Shown in pieces: positions 54,571 to 64,000 of a stretch of 64,000 bases of DNA. Source of the stretch: Lota lota (lineage: Eukaryota > Chordata > Actinopteri > Gadiformes > Lotidae). Both the position numbers and the translations under genes were made by a program. A model generated the notes under the pieces. It was given only the letters and a program-made list of their open reading frames with translations, searched no databases and had not been told where the DNA came from. Positions within the stretch are counted from its first letter, which is position 1, and each line of letters begins with the position of its first letter. The stretch is taken from positions 113,501 to 177,500 of the forward strand of contig JACYXH010000838.1 in assembly GCA_026745465.1 (NCBI GenBank). Reading direction: 5' to 3'.

Positions 54571-54686
54571 GCACACGCACATGCAGACACACACACATAC
54601 ACACACGCACATGCAGACACACACACATATACGCACACGCACATGCACATGCAGACACACACACACAGACACACACACACATACAA
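54491..54686. repeat. CA-rich microsatellite
   Basis: (CA)n with GCACATGCAGACACA inserts. Thr/His frames are artefacts. Confidence 0.9.
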
Positions 54687-54699
54687 AAAACATGTGGGG

Positions 54700-56100
54700 G
54701 AAATATTATCACCGCTAAATACATAAACCGTTTTGCTCTGGTTTTACAGCATCTTTGATTGTGGCATAACAATGCGTCCCTTTACTTTAGCTGATTGGAA
54801 ACGCAATACTTTTTTGTGCTCTAATTGTCCTTATAAATGTTTTTTCTCTCACGGCGACAGGCAACAGTGGCAACGGAGATTTAGGGAGCAGCGAGACGAT
54901 TTGAGGGTTAAAAATGTAAAATGTCAAAAGCCTCGGCCGTGGGCCCAGAGTGGGCGAGAAACAGCGACAGATATGTTTAGGATGTTATGCGAAGTGAGGG
55001 AGTGGATTTCCATTTGCGAAACAAAAGGGGCTGCCACCTGTCAAGCCCGGCCCTGTTGGGCCCCCAGACTCCGTCTCTGCTGCAGACTGGATCTGGCGCT
55101 ACTGTACTCCGTTCTGTGTAGAGAACAGCTTTACATACACAACAAAGGAGGCACAGAGACAGCCAAACACATATGAACGCAGGATATACTCTTGTAAAGA
55201 ATGCCAATATTATAACATAAATACATAAATAATTTTTTTTTAATTTATATATATATATATATACATATATATGTAAATATAAAAAACATTTTCCCCAATT
55301 TTCTTTTTACTGATAAATAGCGTGGTTTAAAGTGGTTTATTTTATCTGCTGTCTTTGGGTATATTTTGTCTTCTATTTCTGAGCTTCCATTATACTCCAT
55401 AATAATTTTGACCTCTACAGAAGAAACGGATGCATTATTGCAATTCTTTTCTCCTGAATGGAATAAAGAGGACAAGGCAAGCCTTTATCCCTCCCTATCT
55501 CTTTTTCATTTAAATAAAAGGATTATAGACATTTCAAGTTTGCTTTATTTTAGAGTGTATGCTCTTCATACTTCTAATATGGCTCGATATATATATTTTT
55601 TGTGTTCATTTCAGAGCTGTCAAAAGCAGTTCTGCAATTATCTAGTGATAGACGCGCTGTTTCCAGAAAGTTTGGTAAGGTGACTACACAAAGTTACCTT
55701 CAAGGGGTAAATAAAAACATTTCAAGCAAACGCCGCAGTCAGATCACAACATATTTACTGAAACGTACAACAAGAACAGAATAAACAACCCTGGCATTCG
55801 TTTAGATATCGTCCTGTATCTGTTTATAGATCCCTCTTCGTTTGACCTCAAAATATGACGCACTTGGAAGTTGAGGACAGACGCATTAGCGTCTCTTTAA
55901 ATACCGCACACTCCACCGTGTGCGCGCTTGTGTGTGTGTGTGTCTTCATATCCGCATGGCTGTATGGATTCCCAGTGATTTCCCATCATTCACCGTCCCA
56001 GTGGATACCCTGTCCACCACAGAGCCATAAAGTATGACATGGACAGCAATCAGCTGCAGGCCTGCTGCTCCATGTTAGAAACACAGGTCTGGGAGATCCA
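54700..56100. other. Gene-free AT-rich sequence with one exon-like segment
   Basis: (TA)n at 55246-55272; otherwise complex. See the exon-like segment at 55615-55674. Confidence 0.5.
55615..55674 (+). other. Orphan exon-like segment B
   Basis: Sixty bases between an excellent acceptor (TGTGTTCATTTCAG) and donor (GTAAGG), open in two frames; one reads LSKAVLQLSSDRRAVSRKFG. Its coding-like composition contrasts with the AT-rich surroundings. No partner exon was found and the product is not recognised. Confidence 0.25.
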
Positions 56101-56119
56101 TATAGGCCAGTGGCCCGGC

Positions 56120-56470
56120 CCGCCCCCCCCCCCCCCCCCCCCCCCCTGCGCCAGCCTCCCCCCTTCCTCCCCCCTTCCTCCCTCCCTCCCCATGAGACGG
56201 GCCTGGGTCGGTGACACCGGCGTGTGTTTCTAATGCGTTGCTCTCGCTGGGCGTTTCTCCTGCCTGTCAGCGCTAATCGCTTGCCTTTCTCGGTCTCCTC
56301 CGGGAACTGTCTCCACCCAGCCCCCCCCCCCCCCGGGCAATCAACACTTGTTAGTCAGCACCCAATGAGGAGTGAGGGATCCTTAAAGCGATGCTGAAAA
56401 CCCCTTAAGGGTCATCCATCCCCCTCTACTGCCCCCCCCCCCCCCCCCCCCCCGCTCCCCTCCACCCCTC
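56120..56470. repeat. Three poly(C) runs in C-rich sequence
   Basis: C runs at about 56123-56146, 56321-56334 and 56432-56453. Confidence 0.85.
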
Positions 56471-56479
56471 CCAACCACC

Positions 56480-58620
56480 CATCCCCTCCACCCCCCTGCT
56501 GATGCACAGAAAAAGCCAGGAAGTACCTGGTGGTCCCAATGGGAGAGGTGGGCTATTCAATCTCAGAGAAAGTGGTTGGTTTTTGGGCTTAGTCTGGTCT
56601 GTGTGTATGGTGTAAGAGGCAGTGTTGGTGGCGTTGTAGTCTCAAACATCACATCAACATCTAAAGTGTGACGGAGGATGAGCTCAAATCCGGGTGAACA
56701 AGGCGCTTCACTTTTTGTTTCGACCAACTGTGTGGCTGGAGGCGGGGCTTCGGTAAATGCGTGGCTGGCGAACACAAACCCGACCAGCGGCAGTCATCTG
56801 AAAAGGTGTCTGCAAAGGTTTCAAATCAACACCCTGTAGCCACTGGCCACTGCAGCAATGCACGGAAATGCCCCTTCTGGAAGCTCCACCCCCTCGTGTG
56901 TATGTGTTTCTCCTCAGCAGAACATCCCCCCGTAACGAAACAGGGAACAGTTTTTCTTTCTCCCGCCCGGGCTCCGCGCCACAGAGTAGGACTGCTGGAT
57001 CCGGTGTGAATGGACGAATCTGAATCTGAATATGGCAGTGCGGGGTTTGGCGTCAGTCTGCCTGCCTGCCGGTCGCCAACAGAGGCGGTGAAGAGAACGC
57101 GGAGCTCCTGAACCCCGGCGCTAGGCCTTTCTCCGTCCTCAGCATCACCGCGGGAGGCCTGGTCCTTTTGAATTCGGTTCATAGAGTGTAAGGAGCGATA
57201 GGATCGCAGCGCCATGATAGGTATCGTCGGGGGTGGGGGGGGGGGGGGGGGGGGGGGGGGGGTCTCATACTGTGAGACCGGCCTGGCTTGTGTTGCCGGC
57301 AGGAAATGAGCCCGAGTTTTTCATTTCCCTGTTGCTATCTCCACCACGCCGGCTGAATTAGGAAGCCCTTTTTTTGGGGCCGAATTGGTACCCGATTACA
57401 TCTCCACTAATATTCACAGCGCTAAGAGACGGGAGCAGGTCCTTCTCATCAGCGGCGCAATCTCGACCGTGCATTTCTTATTCATGGCAAAATGCTAAAT
57501 AGCAACAGGTTCAAGAGCCGCCGGCTTTGAGTAGGGGCCCGTAATTGATTTCACCTTGTTGAGAGCGCTGATGGGATGTGGTTTGGGGAAGCGAGATGGG
57601 GTGATTGACGTTCCTCTAAACTGTGGAGATGCCTGCTGCGTGATGGATAGATGGCATCAGTGAGAGAAAACCAGCGAGGCACTGTGGTTTTATCAGCATA
57701 CAATGCTGCCATACCTGCCAGATGGGAAAATTGCAAACATCCTTTCTTCAAATTGTCCTTTGGTGTGACATTTGTTTATACGTATCCTTTATCTCTGCCT
57801 CGGTGTAGTACTCTACTGCTCTTTGTGTCATTGTGTCACACAAACTAGTTCCATTCTTTCTTCTTATAGGAAATGCACTAACTCTAATTAGGTTAAAGCT
57901 GTCATACATAACACAGAAGCCGTAGCCTGTTCTCCTCCTGCTAGAGAAAGCTTCCAATCTGTCTTCCCGTTTTGCCAACAATTTTACAAAAATAAGAAAG
58001 GGGGAAAAAAACGTTTGGCGGCTCTTTGATTGCCGCCCGGATTCCTGGGTGCAAGGGGTGCAAGGGTGGTGACGGCGGGGGTGGAGGGTAGAAAACAACA
58101 GCGTTCAACCCAGTCATCCATCTTGAGGAAAATCAATGGGCCCTGTCTCTGAGCCGCCTTCACCCCAGCGAGCTGCGGATTCTACTACCAGCAGGCAGAG
58201 CAGCGCACATGGGGAAGGGGCGAAGGAAATGACACACACTGTTGCAGCAAGTAGAAAAACACAAGCAAAGAGGCTGCAGCATTTCCCCCTAGAATCACAA
58301 TGATTGGTTATTGGAATGGATAATAATGAGAAGAATTTGGAAAGAAATACTGACTAGAGCTTTTTTTTTTATTGTAATATATCTTGGCTCACGTGAAAAG
58401 TACAAACGACATAAAAAAAAAAGGATCCATTTTCTAAAGTCTTTTTTGGCCTAATGTGACAGCGTGTGAGTGAAGGTGGATGACGAGGGATGACAATAAA
58501 GGGTATTTTCCACTTGTGCTAGCTTACAGCTACGTGCTGCTTGCTCGAGGACCGTGGCGGTTGGTTCTAGCCTTTATTGGCTGCTTGTTAACCTTTTAGA
58601 TGGCAGTGAAAAGGCTACTG
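56480..58620. other. Gene-free sequence with a candidate regulatory block
   Basis: Poly(G) at 57234-57262. The block 57290-57560 is complex, GC-balanced and has TTATTCATGG and GTAATTGATTTC cores; it may be a conserved element. No gene recognised. Confidence 0.45.
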
Positions 58621-58630
58621 GACTCATTGT

Positions 58631-58631
<1 letters not shown>

Positions 58632-58665
<34 letters not shown>
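58632..58665. repeat. Poly(C) run of 34
   Basis: A pure run of C, followed by GCCCCC. Confidence 0.95.
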
Positions 58666-58666
<1 letters not shown>

Positions 58667-58994
58667 CCCCCTAGCGTCGCTGAATTGCCTGTTTATTCCT
58701 CTGTTTATTTGTGTATGGAGAACCGGGGGAGCAGGTGGGCTGCCCTTAAACATGCAAGCTGCTCCCCCTGACAAGCTCGCAAAGGCGGACGCGTCTTTTA
58801 TCTCACCGGTCGTTTTAGAAGACGACGTAATTTACAACGCCGTGAGATACACAGGTTTGCTGGTGTAGGATTATATGGGGGAGGTCGTTAGAAATATGGG
58901 CTGGGTGGTCCAGCATCGTTTGCAACCAGGTCGGATGGTTACAAGAAACCCTTCCCTCATCTGATCGTTATTCCTGCAGCGAGGCTGGGGGTTT

Positions 58995-59880
58995 TCATGG
59001 TGGTGTTGGTGGTGATGGAGGTGATGTTGATGGGGCGATGGTGGTGGTGCTGGTAGTGATGTGGTGGTAGTGGTGGTTGTGGTGGTGGTGGTAGTGGCAG
59101 TGGGGGTGGTGGTGATGGGGTGGTGGTTGTGGTGGTAGTAGTAGCAATGATGGTGATAGTGATGGGGTGGTGGTGGTGGTGGTGGTGGTGGTGGTAGTGG
59201 CGGTGGTGGTGGTGGTGGAGGTGGAGGTGGTAGTGGTGGTTATAGTGGTGGTGGAGGTGGTGGTTATGGTGGTGTTAGTGTTGGTGGTGGTGTTAGTGTT
59301 GGTGGAGGTGGAGGTGGTGGTGGAGGTGGAGGTGGAGGTGGTGTTAGTGTTGGTGGTGGTGTTAGTGTTGGTGGTGGTGTTAGTGTTGGTGGAGGTGGTG
59401 GTTATGGTGGTGTTAGTGGTGGTGGTGTTGTTAGTGGTGGTGGTGGTGTTAGTGGTGGTGGTGGTGTTAGTGTTGGTGGAGGTGGAGGTGGTGTTAGTGT
59501 TAGTGTTGGTGGTGGTGTTAGTGTTGGTGGTGGTGTTAGTGTTGGTGGAGGTGGAGGTGGTGTTAGTGTTGGTGGTGGTGTTAGTGTTGGTGGAGGTGGA
59601 GGTGGTGTTAGTGTTGGTGGAGGTGGAGGTGGTGTTAGTGGTGGTGGTGGTGTTAGTGTTGGTGTTGGTGGAGGTGGTGTTAGTGGTGGTGGTGGTGGTA
59701 GTGTTGGTGGAGGTGGAGGTGGTGTTAGTGGTGGTGGTGGTGTTAGTGTTGGTGGTGGTGTTAGTGTTGGTGGAGGTGGAGGTGGAGGTGGTGTTAGTGG
59801 TGGTGGTGGTGTTAGTGTTGGTGGTGGTGTTAGTGTTGGTGGAGGTGGAGGTGGAGGTGGTGTTAGTGGTGGTGGTGGTA
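58995..59880. repeat. G-rich GGT-based minisatellite, 0.9 kb
   Basis: GGTGGTGGTG blocks grade into an ordered array of GTTAGTGTTGGTGGAGGTGG-type units. The + strand is almost free of C. Val/Leu/Glu frames on + and Thr/Asn frames on - are artefacts of the 3-base periodicity. Confidence 0.93.
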
Positions 59881-60239
59881 GCTCTCATGAGTTATTTCCC
59901 CACGAGGAAACGGCAGCAGTACGAAGCGAGGCAGACACGTTTAAACAGCAGTTCTGCTTCTTTGACTAAACGAAATGTTTTAAGTCTAACCTAAGCCGTG
60001 TTGCTCCATTACCAGCGTTCTACTGCAGGCCCCCCCCCCCCCCCCCCCGGGGCTTGTGTTAGCTCTAGGGGGGGCCGCGCAAGCAGGCGGTGGGCATGGG
60101 ACCCGCGTTCTGAAGGAGGAGACGGCACCTGAGTGAGACGCTGGTTGAAAAGAGGCGAGAATCAATCAAGCGAGGTGCGCCGTGATTGACAGCTTGCCAC
60201 GGCGCTTTGTGTGCAAGTGTCATAAGGAGCGCAATCGCT

Positions 60240-60850
60240 CTCCATTCTCTCGCCCCCTCCTCCCCAATCTCCCCCTCTCCCTCTCTCTCTCTCTTTCTCT
60301 CCCGCTCTCATCCATCACTCGCATTCTCACCGATCATCATATTTTTGCCTGCTCTTAAATGTCTCGCCAAACTTCCCCAATATGTCACTGTTCTCTCCGT
60401 CCCCATCACTCTCTCTCTGCCCCCCTTCGCTCTCTGTCATCCCCCCTCTATCTGTATCTCTCTCTCTCTGCCCCCCTGTCTCTCTCTGTCTCCCCCCTCT
60501 ATCTGTATCTCTCTCTCTCTGCCCCCCTGTCTCTCTCTGTCATCCCCCCTCTATCTGTATCTCTCTCTCTCTGCCCCCCTGTCTCTCTCTGTCTCCCCCC
60601 TCTATCTGTATCTCTCTCTGCCCCCCTGTCTCTCTCTGTCTCCCCACTCTATCTGTATCTCTCTCTCTGCCCCCCTGTCTCTCTCTGTCTCCCCCCTCTA
60701 TCTGTATCTCTCTCTCTCTCTGTCTCCCCACTCTATCTGTATCTCTCTCTCTGTCTCCGTCCCTCCTCTCTCTCGCTCTCTGTCCATCCTCTCTCTCTCT
60801 TTCTCCCTCTCTCTCACCCCGCCCCATCAGTTTCCTCTCTCTGCGGCCCT
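60240..60850. repeat. CT-rich minisatellite, period near 55-60 bp
   Basis: The unit is approximately TCTATCTGTATCTCTCTCTC followed by TGCCCCCCTGTCTCTCTCTGTC and CCCCCC, in about six copies from 60440 to 60745 within a wider CT tract. Confidence 0.9.
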
Positions 60851-61199
60851 CTCCTTTTCCCACAAACGCACACACACACACACACAAACCCTCTCCTTGT
60901 GGGGAGAGGGTGTGTGTGGGTGTGGGGTGTGGGGGGATGCATAACACTGCGAGGCATTTAAGGCTCCAGACGGACACTCCTTTAATCTTCCCTGTTCTGT
61001 AACCTTCAGCAGAGGGAGGAAGGAACAGCCTCGCCGCTTGTGTACCTTCACATAACAACACCAATCCATCCTTCTCCTTTTTTTGTCCGTGCGTTCCTCA
61101 CGTCTCTCATTACTCAGGCCCGCTTGGAGAGCTTCTGTGTTGCGCTATTTGTTTTCATTATACTGACATGTACATTACAATGGCAGCCTGAGACGAGGA

Positions 61200-61275
61200 G
61201 GGTGGTGGTGGTGGTGGTGGTGGTGGGGGAGGGGGGGGGGGGGGGGGGAGGGGTGAGGAGGGAGGGGTGGGGTTG
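61200..61275. repeat. (GGT)n and poly(G) tract
   Basis: GTGGTGGTGG followed by a G run at about 61227-61249. Confidence 0.88.
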
Positions 61276-61289
61276 GGGTACTGGTGCTG

Positions 61290-63640
61290 CAAAGCGAGAG
61301 ACCTTGGCGGACGACAGATCTTATAGAGTGGAGGTTTCCGCTTCGCATCTCGGTCCAGCTCTTAAATCACTCCAGTCTTGAGACCCGCCGAGGCTGTGTC
61401 TCAACTGGGAGGGGGCTTCCTGTCACCTCCATACCTCTTTGGGACGCTTCCTCGTTAGGTACCTGCTCTGCGGACGTGCTTCACTAAGTGAGACAGCCTT
61501 GCCACGCAGCAGAAGAGAGAAGAGACGTTGGGTGGTGTTTAGTTAAAAGACGAAGCGTACAACTTACGATGGTATTTGTGATGCTGGGCCTTAAGGCATA
61601 TTGTTCACCGACCAAGGAACCAATCTGGGAATTTCGCCAAATCGCGGTAAATGCTCTCCTGTGCTTTGAATTGGGACAGCCCTAAGCCGCCATGTTTGCC
61701 ACCTATGTACGAAGCATCCCCATAACTGAAACACAACCCCCACGTTTTGTATTCGTTTTTCTGCTTTTTCAAGGATTATCCAAAGACAAGACAAGGCAAC
61801 GTCTTCCGTCTATTTTCTCCTCTTCATCATGGCGGTAAAATGGCGGTGTTTGCATTTGGAACACAGTAGAAGGTGTCAGCCAGCGTCAGTGGTTCTGCTC
61901 AGAAAGTGAAGCGGCTGCTTTCAAAGCAAGTGGGTCGATGGCTGCTGCTCCTGCCAGAGGTTGTCAAGGTTTCCTGGAGGAAGACACCTAATCTTTAACT
62001 GCTCCTGATGAGCGGCTTGTTGCTCCGTCTGTTTGACACCTCCATCCGTGCGTCTCCAAGTCTGAGGCAACTAACTGTAAAGTGCTTTGGCGAGAAAAAG
62101 TGCAGCATGCAAAATGCAGTCTGTTGAACATGTGCTGACGGTGGAGGGAAAGCATCAACTTTATGAAAACAGATGGAAATTCTGGGATAGTTAGCTAAAT
62201 ATGCATACATGCAATAGTTGTGTTTTGCCTTATATTGATTAATGACTCCTTAAGCGATATTGTTCCCTATTATTGGAACAAATATTTCTTGTTTTTTTAT
62301 GAACGCCTTCAGTAACGTTTCTATGAAGTTGTTCTGAATTCTGAATTCTGATTGGTTGTCCTGACGGAATGCCCAATCCTCCTTAACCACGCTGGTTCTG
62401 AGCCATAGAGATTCTGTCCCACAAACAAGTAAATAAATGCATAAATCAAACAATCAATCACTCAGTGAACAAACCCCAGGCTTTATTATTTATTTATGGA
62501 AAACACGTTGAGAAGTGACAATCTGAGCGCTGGCGACAATAGAAATGGAAAAGGACACAACAATCAATCAAGTGCAATGCACAATATACGGGACATTTAC
62601 TTTTAATATCCCAACAGGATAGCGTTGGAAAACAATTCAATATTTTTAAGAAATTGTTAATGGACGTCTTCACAACATTAATGCGTACATGGCGCTATGT
62701 GGTACAACTTGAGGTGTTCTAAAATAACGTTAATCTCGATCATTTTTTGGTGCAAACTTTATGTTGGGCTGGGGTACTGAATGGGGCGCTACGATGGAGC
62801 ACAATGTGTGCCTGTGCTAAACTCCGTGACAGCAGGTGCTACAAATGTTCCTCGTACCTTCCCTAAGCTTCCCTGGTGAGTGGACGTGAGCTGAAGGGAA
62901 ATGGCGGCAGCTGCCTCTGCGCTGGCTCTCTCCATAGGAGACCAGATGGGAGAGTGGGAATCAGACGCTGCAGCGAGATACCGCGTCAAGTCAGTTTGTG
63001 TTTCCTGAAAAGACACATTGACCGGAGCACCCCCCGTCTTCCCTTGTGGGTTGGCTTTTAAAAGCAGTGAGCTTGGATGCTTATTATAATCAGAAGGGTA
63101 GAGAGGCCGAGGCCAGTAAACAATAAATACTGCTAAACATCTCGCAACAGGATGAATCATGTCTTTTTTTATTTCCGCAGCCAAAAAAACGGGATTTCTG
63201 GTTTTGTGTCGCTCGCCGTTTTTACGTTCAGGTGGACCTGGAGGCTGGACAGACAGTTGGCATCCACAACGATTAGCTGTCACTTAGTAGCGCACGATGG
63301 ATGTTTCGCTAACACGAGGGAGCAGTTGTGTGCCCGATAAGGTAGGACTCGAAGGGCCTCGGAAAAAGCGAAGTTCAAACGGTTTCAGGAAAGTGTTTCA
63401 GGCATCCAGGGTGGAAACAAATCCCTCCGGATCTGTGTGCTGTTTAAATGGCTAGATGTTTAATGCCTAAATCCATTCTCCATAAAACCTCCAGAAGTCA
63501 TTTAACGATAGATCAATAGGGTGTACTTAAAATAACCATTACTGAACTCTGTGGGAATGTTTATTGTGATTTTAAATAAACAATCCTGGAATTAGATTGG
63601 AGAGGAATGAACGAGAGCAGACGGGGGTGGGAGGGGGGGG
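61290..63640. other. Gene-free sequence
   Basis: Complex sequence with no recognisable gene. Candidate splice acceptors such as TTTCCGCAG near 63180 exist but no exon chain follows. Confidence 0.45.
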
Positions 63641-63650
63641 GGGGTGGGAT

Positions 63651-63654
<4 letters not shown>

Positions 63655-63700
<46 letters not shown>
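63655..63700. repeat. (GA)n microsatellite with G run
   Basis: About 18 GA units followed by ten G, preceded by another G run at about 63634. Confidence 0.92.
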
Positions 63701-64000
63701 TTATCTGATGTAGCAGCACATACACACACATGTGGGCAACGTGGCACAACATGGAAAAGCCAAACTTTCCATCTGAAATAAGCATGGGCAGTGAGGGAGA
63801 GTGAAAAAGGACGTGGAAAACATCTCATGAAAAGAGTTGTTTTGTTGAATACAAATAAAAAGTCGGAGTGGGAGAGGCGGAGAAGCAATCGACCATTTTT
63901 GTCATGGACCAAAGCCGTCCACCGCATACTGTAATTACACAACTGTGTTGCTCTTAGTTTGAGATGCCACGGCATCATCACCTTTCAATGCTCTCTCCTC

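Noticed and set aside
58995..59994. Thr/Asn and Val/Leu frames of nearly 300 codons on both strands
   Set aside because: Artefact of the GGT-type minisatellite with triplet periodicity.

Overview
The window is vertebrate nuclear DNA, almost certainly from a ray-finned (teleost) fish. It has split genes with GT-AG introns, no operons, and a very heavy load of simple repeats. It carries the recombination-activating gene pair rag1 and rag2, tail to tail. Teleost origin is indicated by two introns inside the rag1 coding sequence (mammalian rag1 coding sequence is one exon) and by fragments of repeats I recognise from fish genomes. The density of long (GT)n, (GA)n and G/C homopolymer runs resembles cod-like fishes (Gadiformes), but that is only an inference.

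Layout: 1-7.7 kb holds thirteen coding exons of accs (+ strand; the 5' end lies outside the window), a PLP-dependent enzyme-like protein homologous to plant ACC synthase. Its introns hold four kinds of tandem repeat. 7.7-10 kb is intergenic, with one copy of a dispersed repeat containing a perfect hairpin. 10.1-11.9 kb holds a small four-helix membrane protein gene of the PMP22/claudin superfamily (+), whose last exon is interrupted by an A19 run that breaks the frame as sequenced. 12-29.8 kb has no recognisable gene. It contains two CpG-rich blocks (about 12.8-13.1 and 27.6-28.0 kb), a second copy of the dispersed repeat, a 625-bp pyrimidine tract, and 1.1 kb of GT-rich satellite.

29.8-37.4 kb is rag1 (+): a predicted noncoding first exon, then three coding exons encoding 1095 residues with all recognised zinc-binding and catalytic motifs. 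37.4-39.9 kb is rag2 (-): a single coding exon for 545 residues (kelch propeller, acidic hinge, PHD finger), plus a predicted noncoding first exon. The two proteins form the V(D)J recombinase that assembles antibody and T-cell receptor genes in developing lymphocytes.

40-64 kb is a gene desert: microsatellites, G-rich minisatellites, a degenerate 29-bp tandem array, repeat fragments, several complex non-repetitive blocks that look like conserved regulatory elements, and a few isolated exon-like segments that I could not assign. I found no clearly new biological system. The most useful leads are the sequence-level oddities in accs and rag1, the repeat pair with its hairpin, and the orphan exon candidates.
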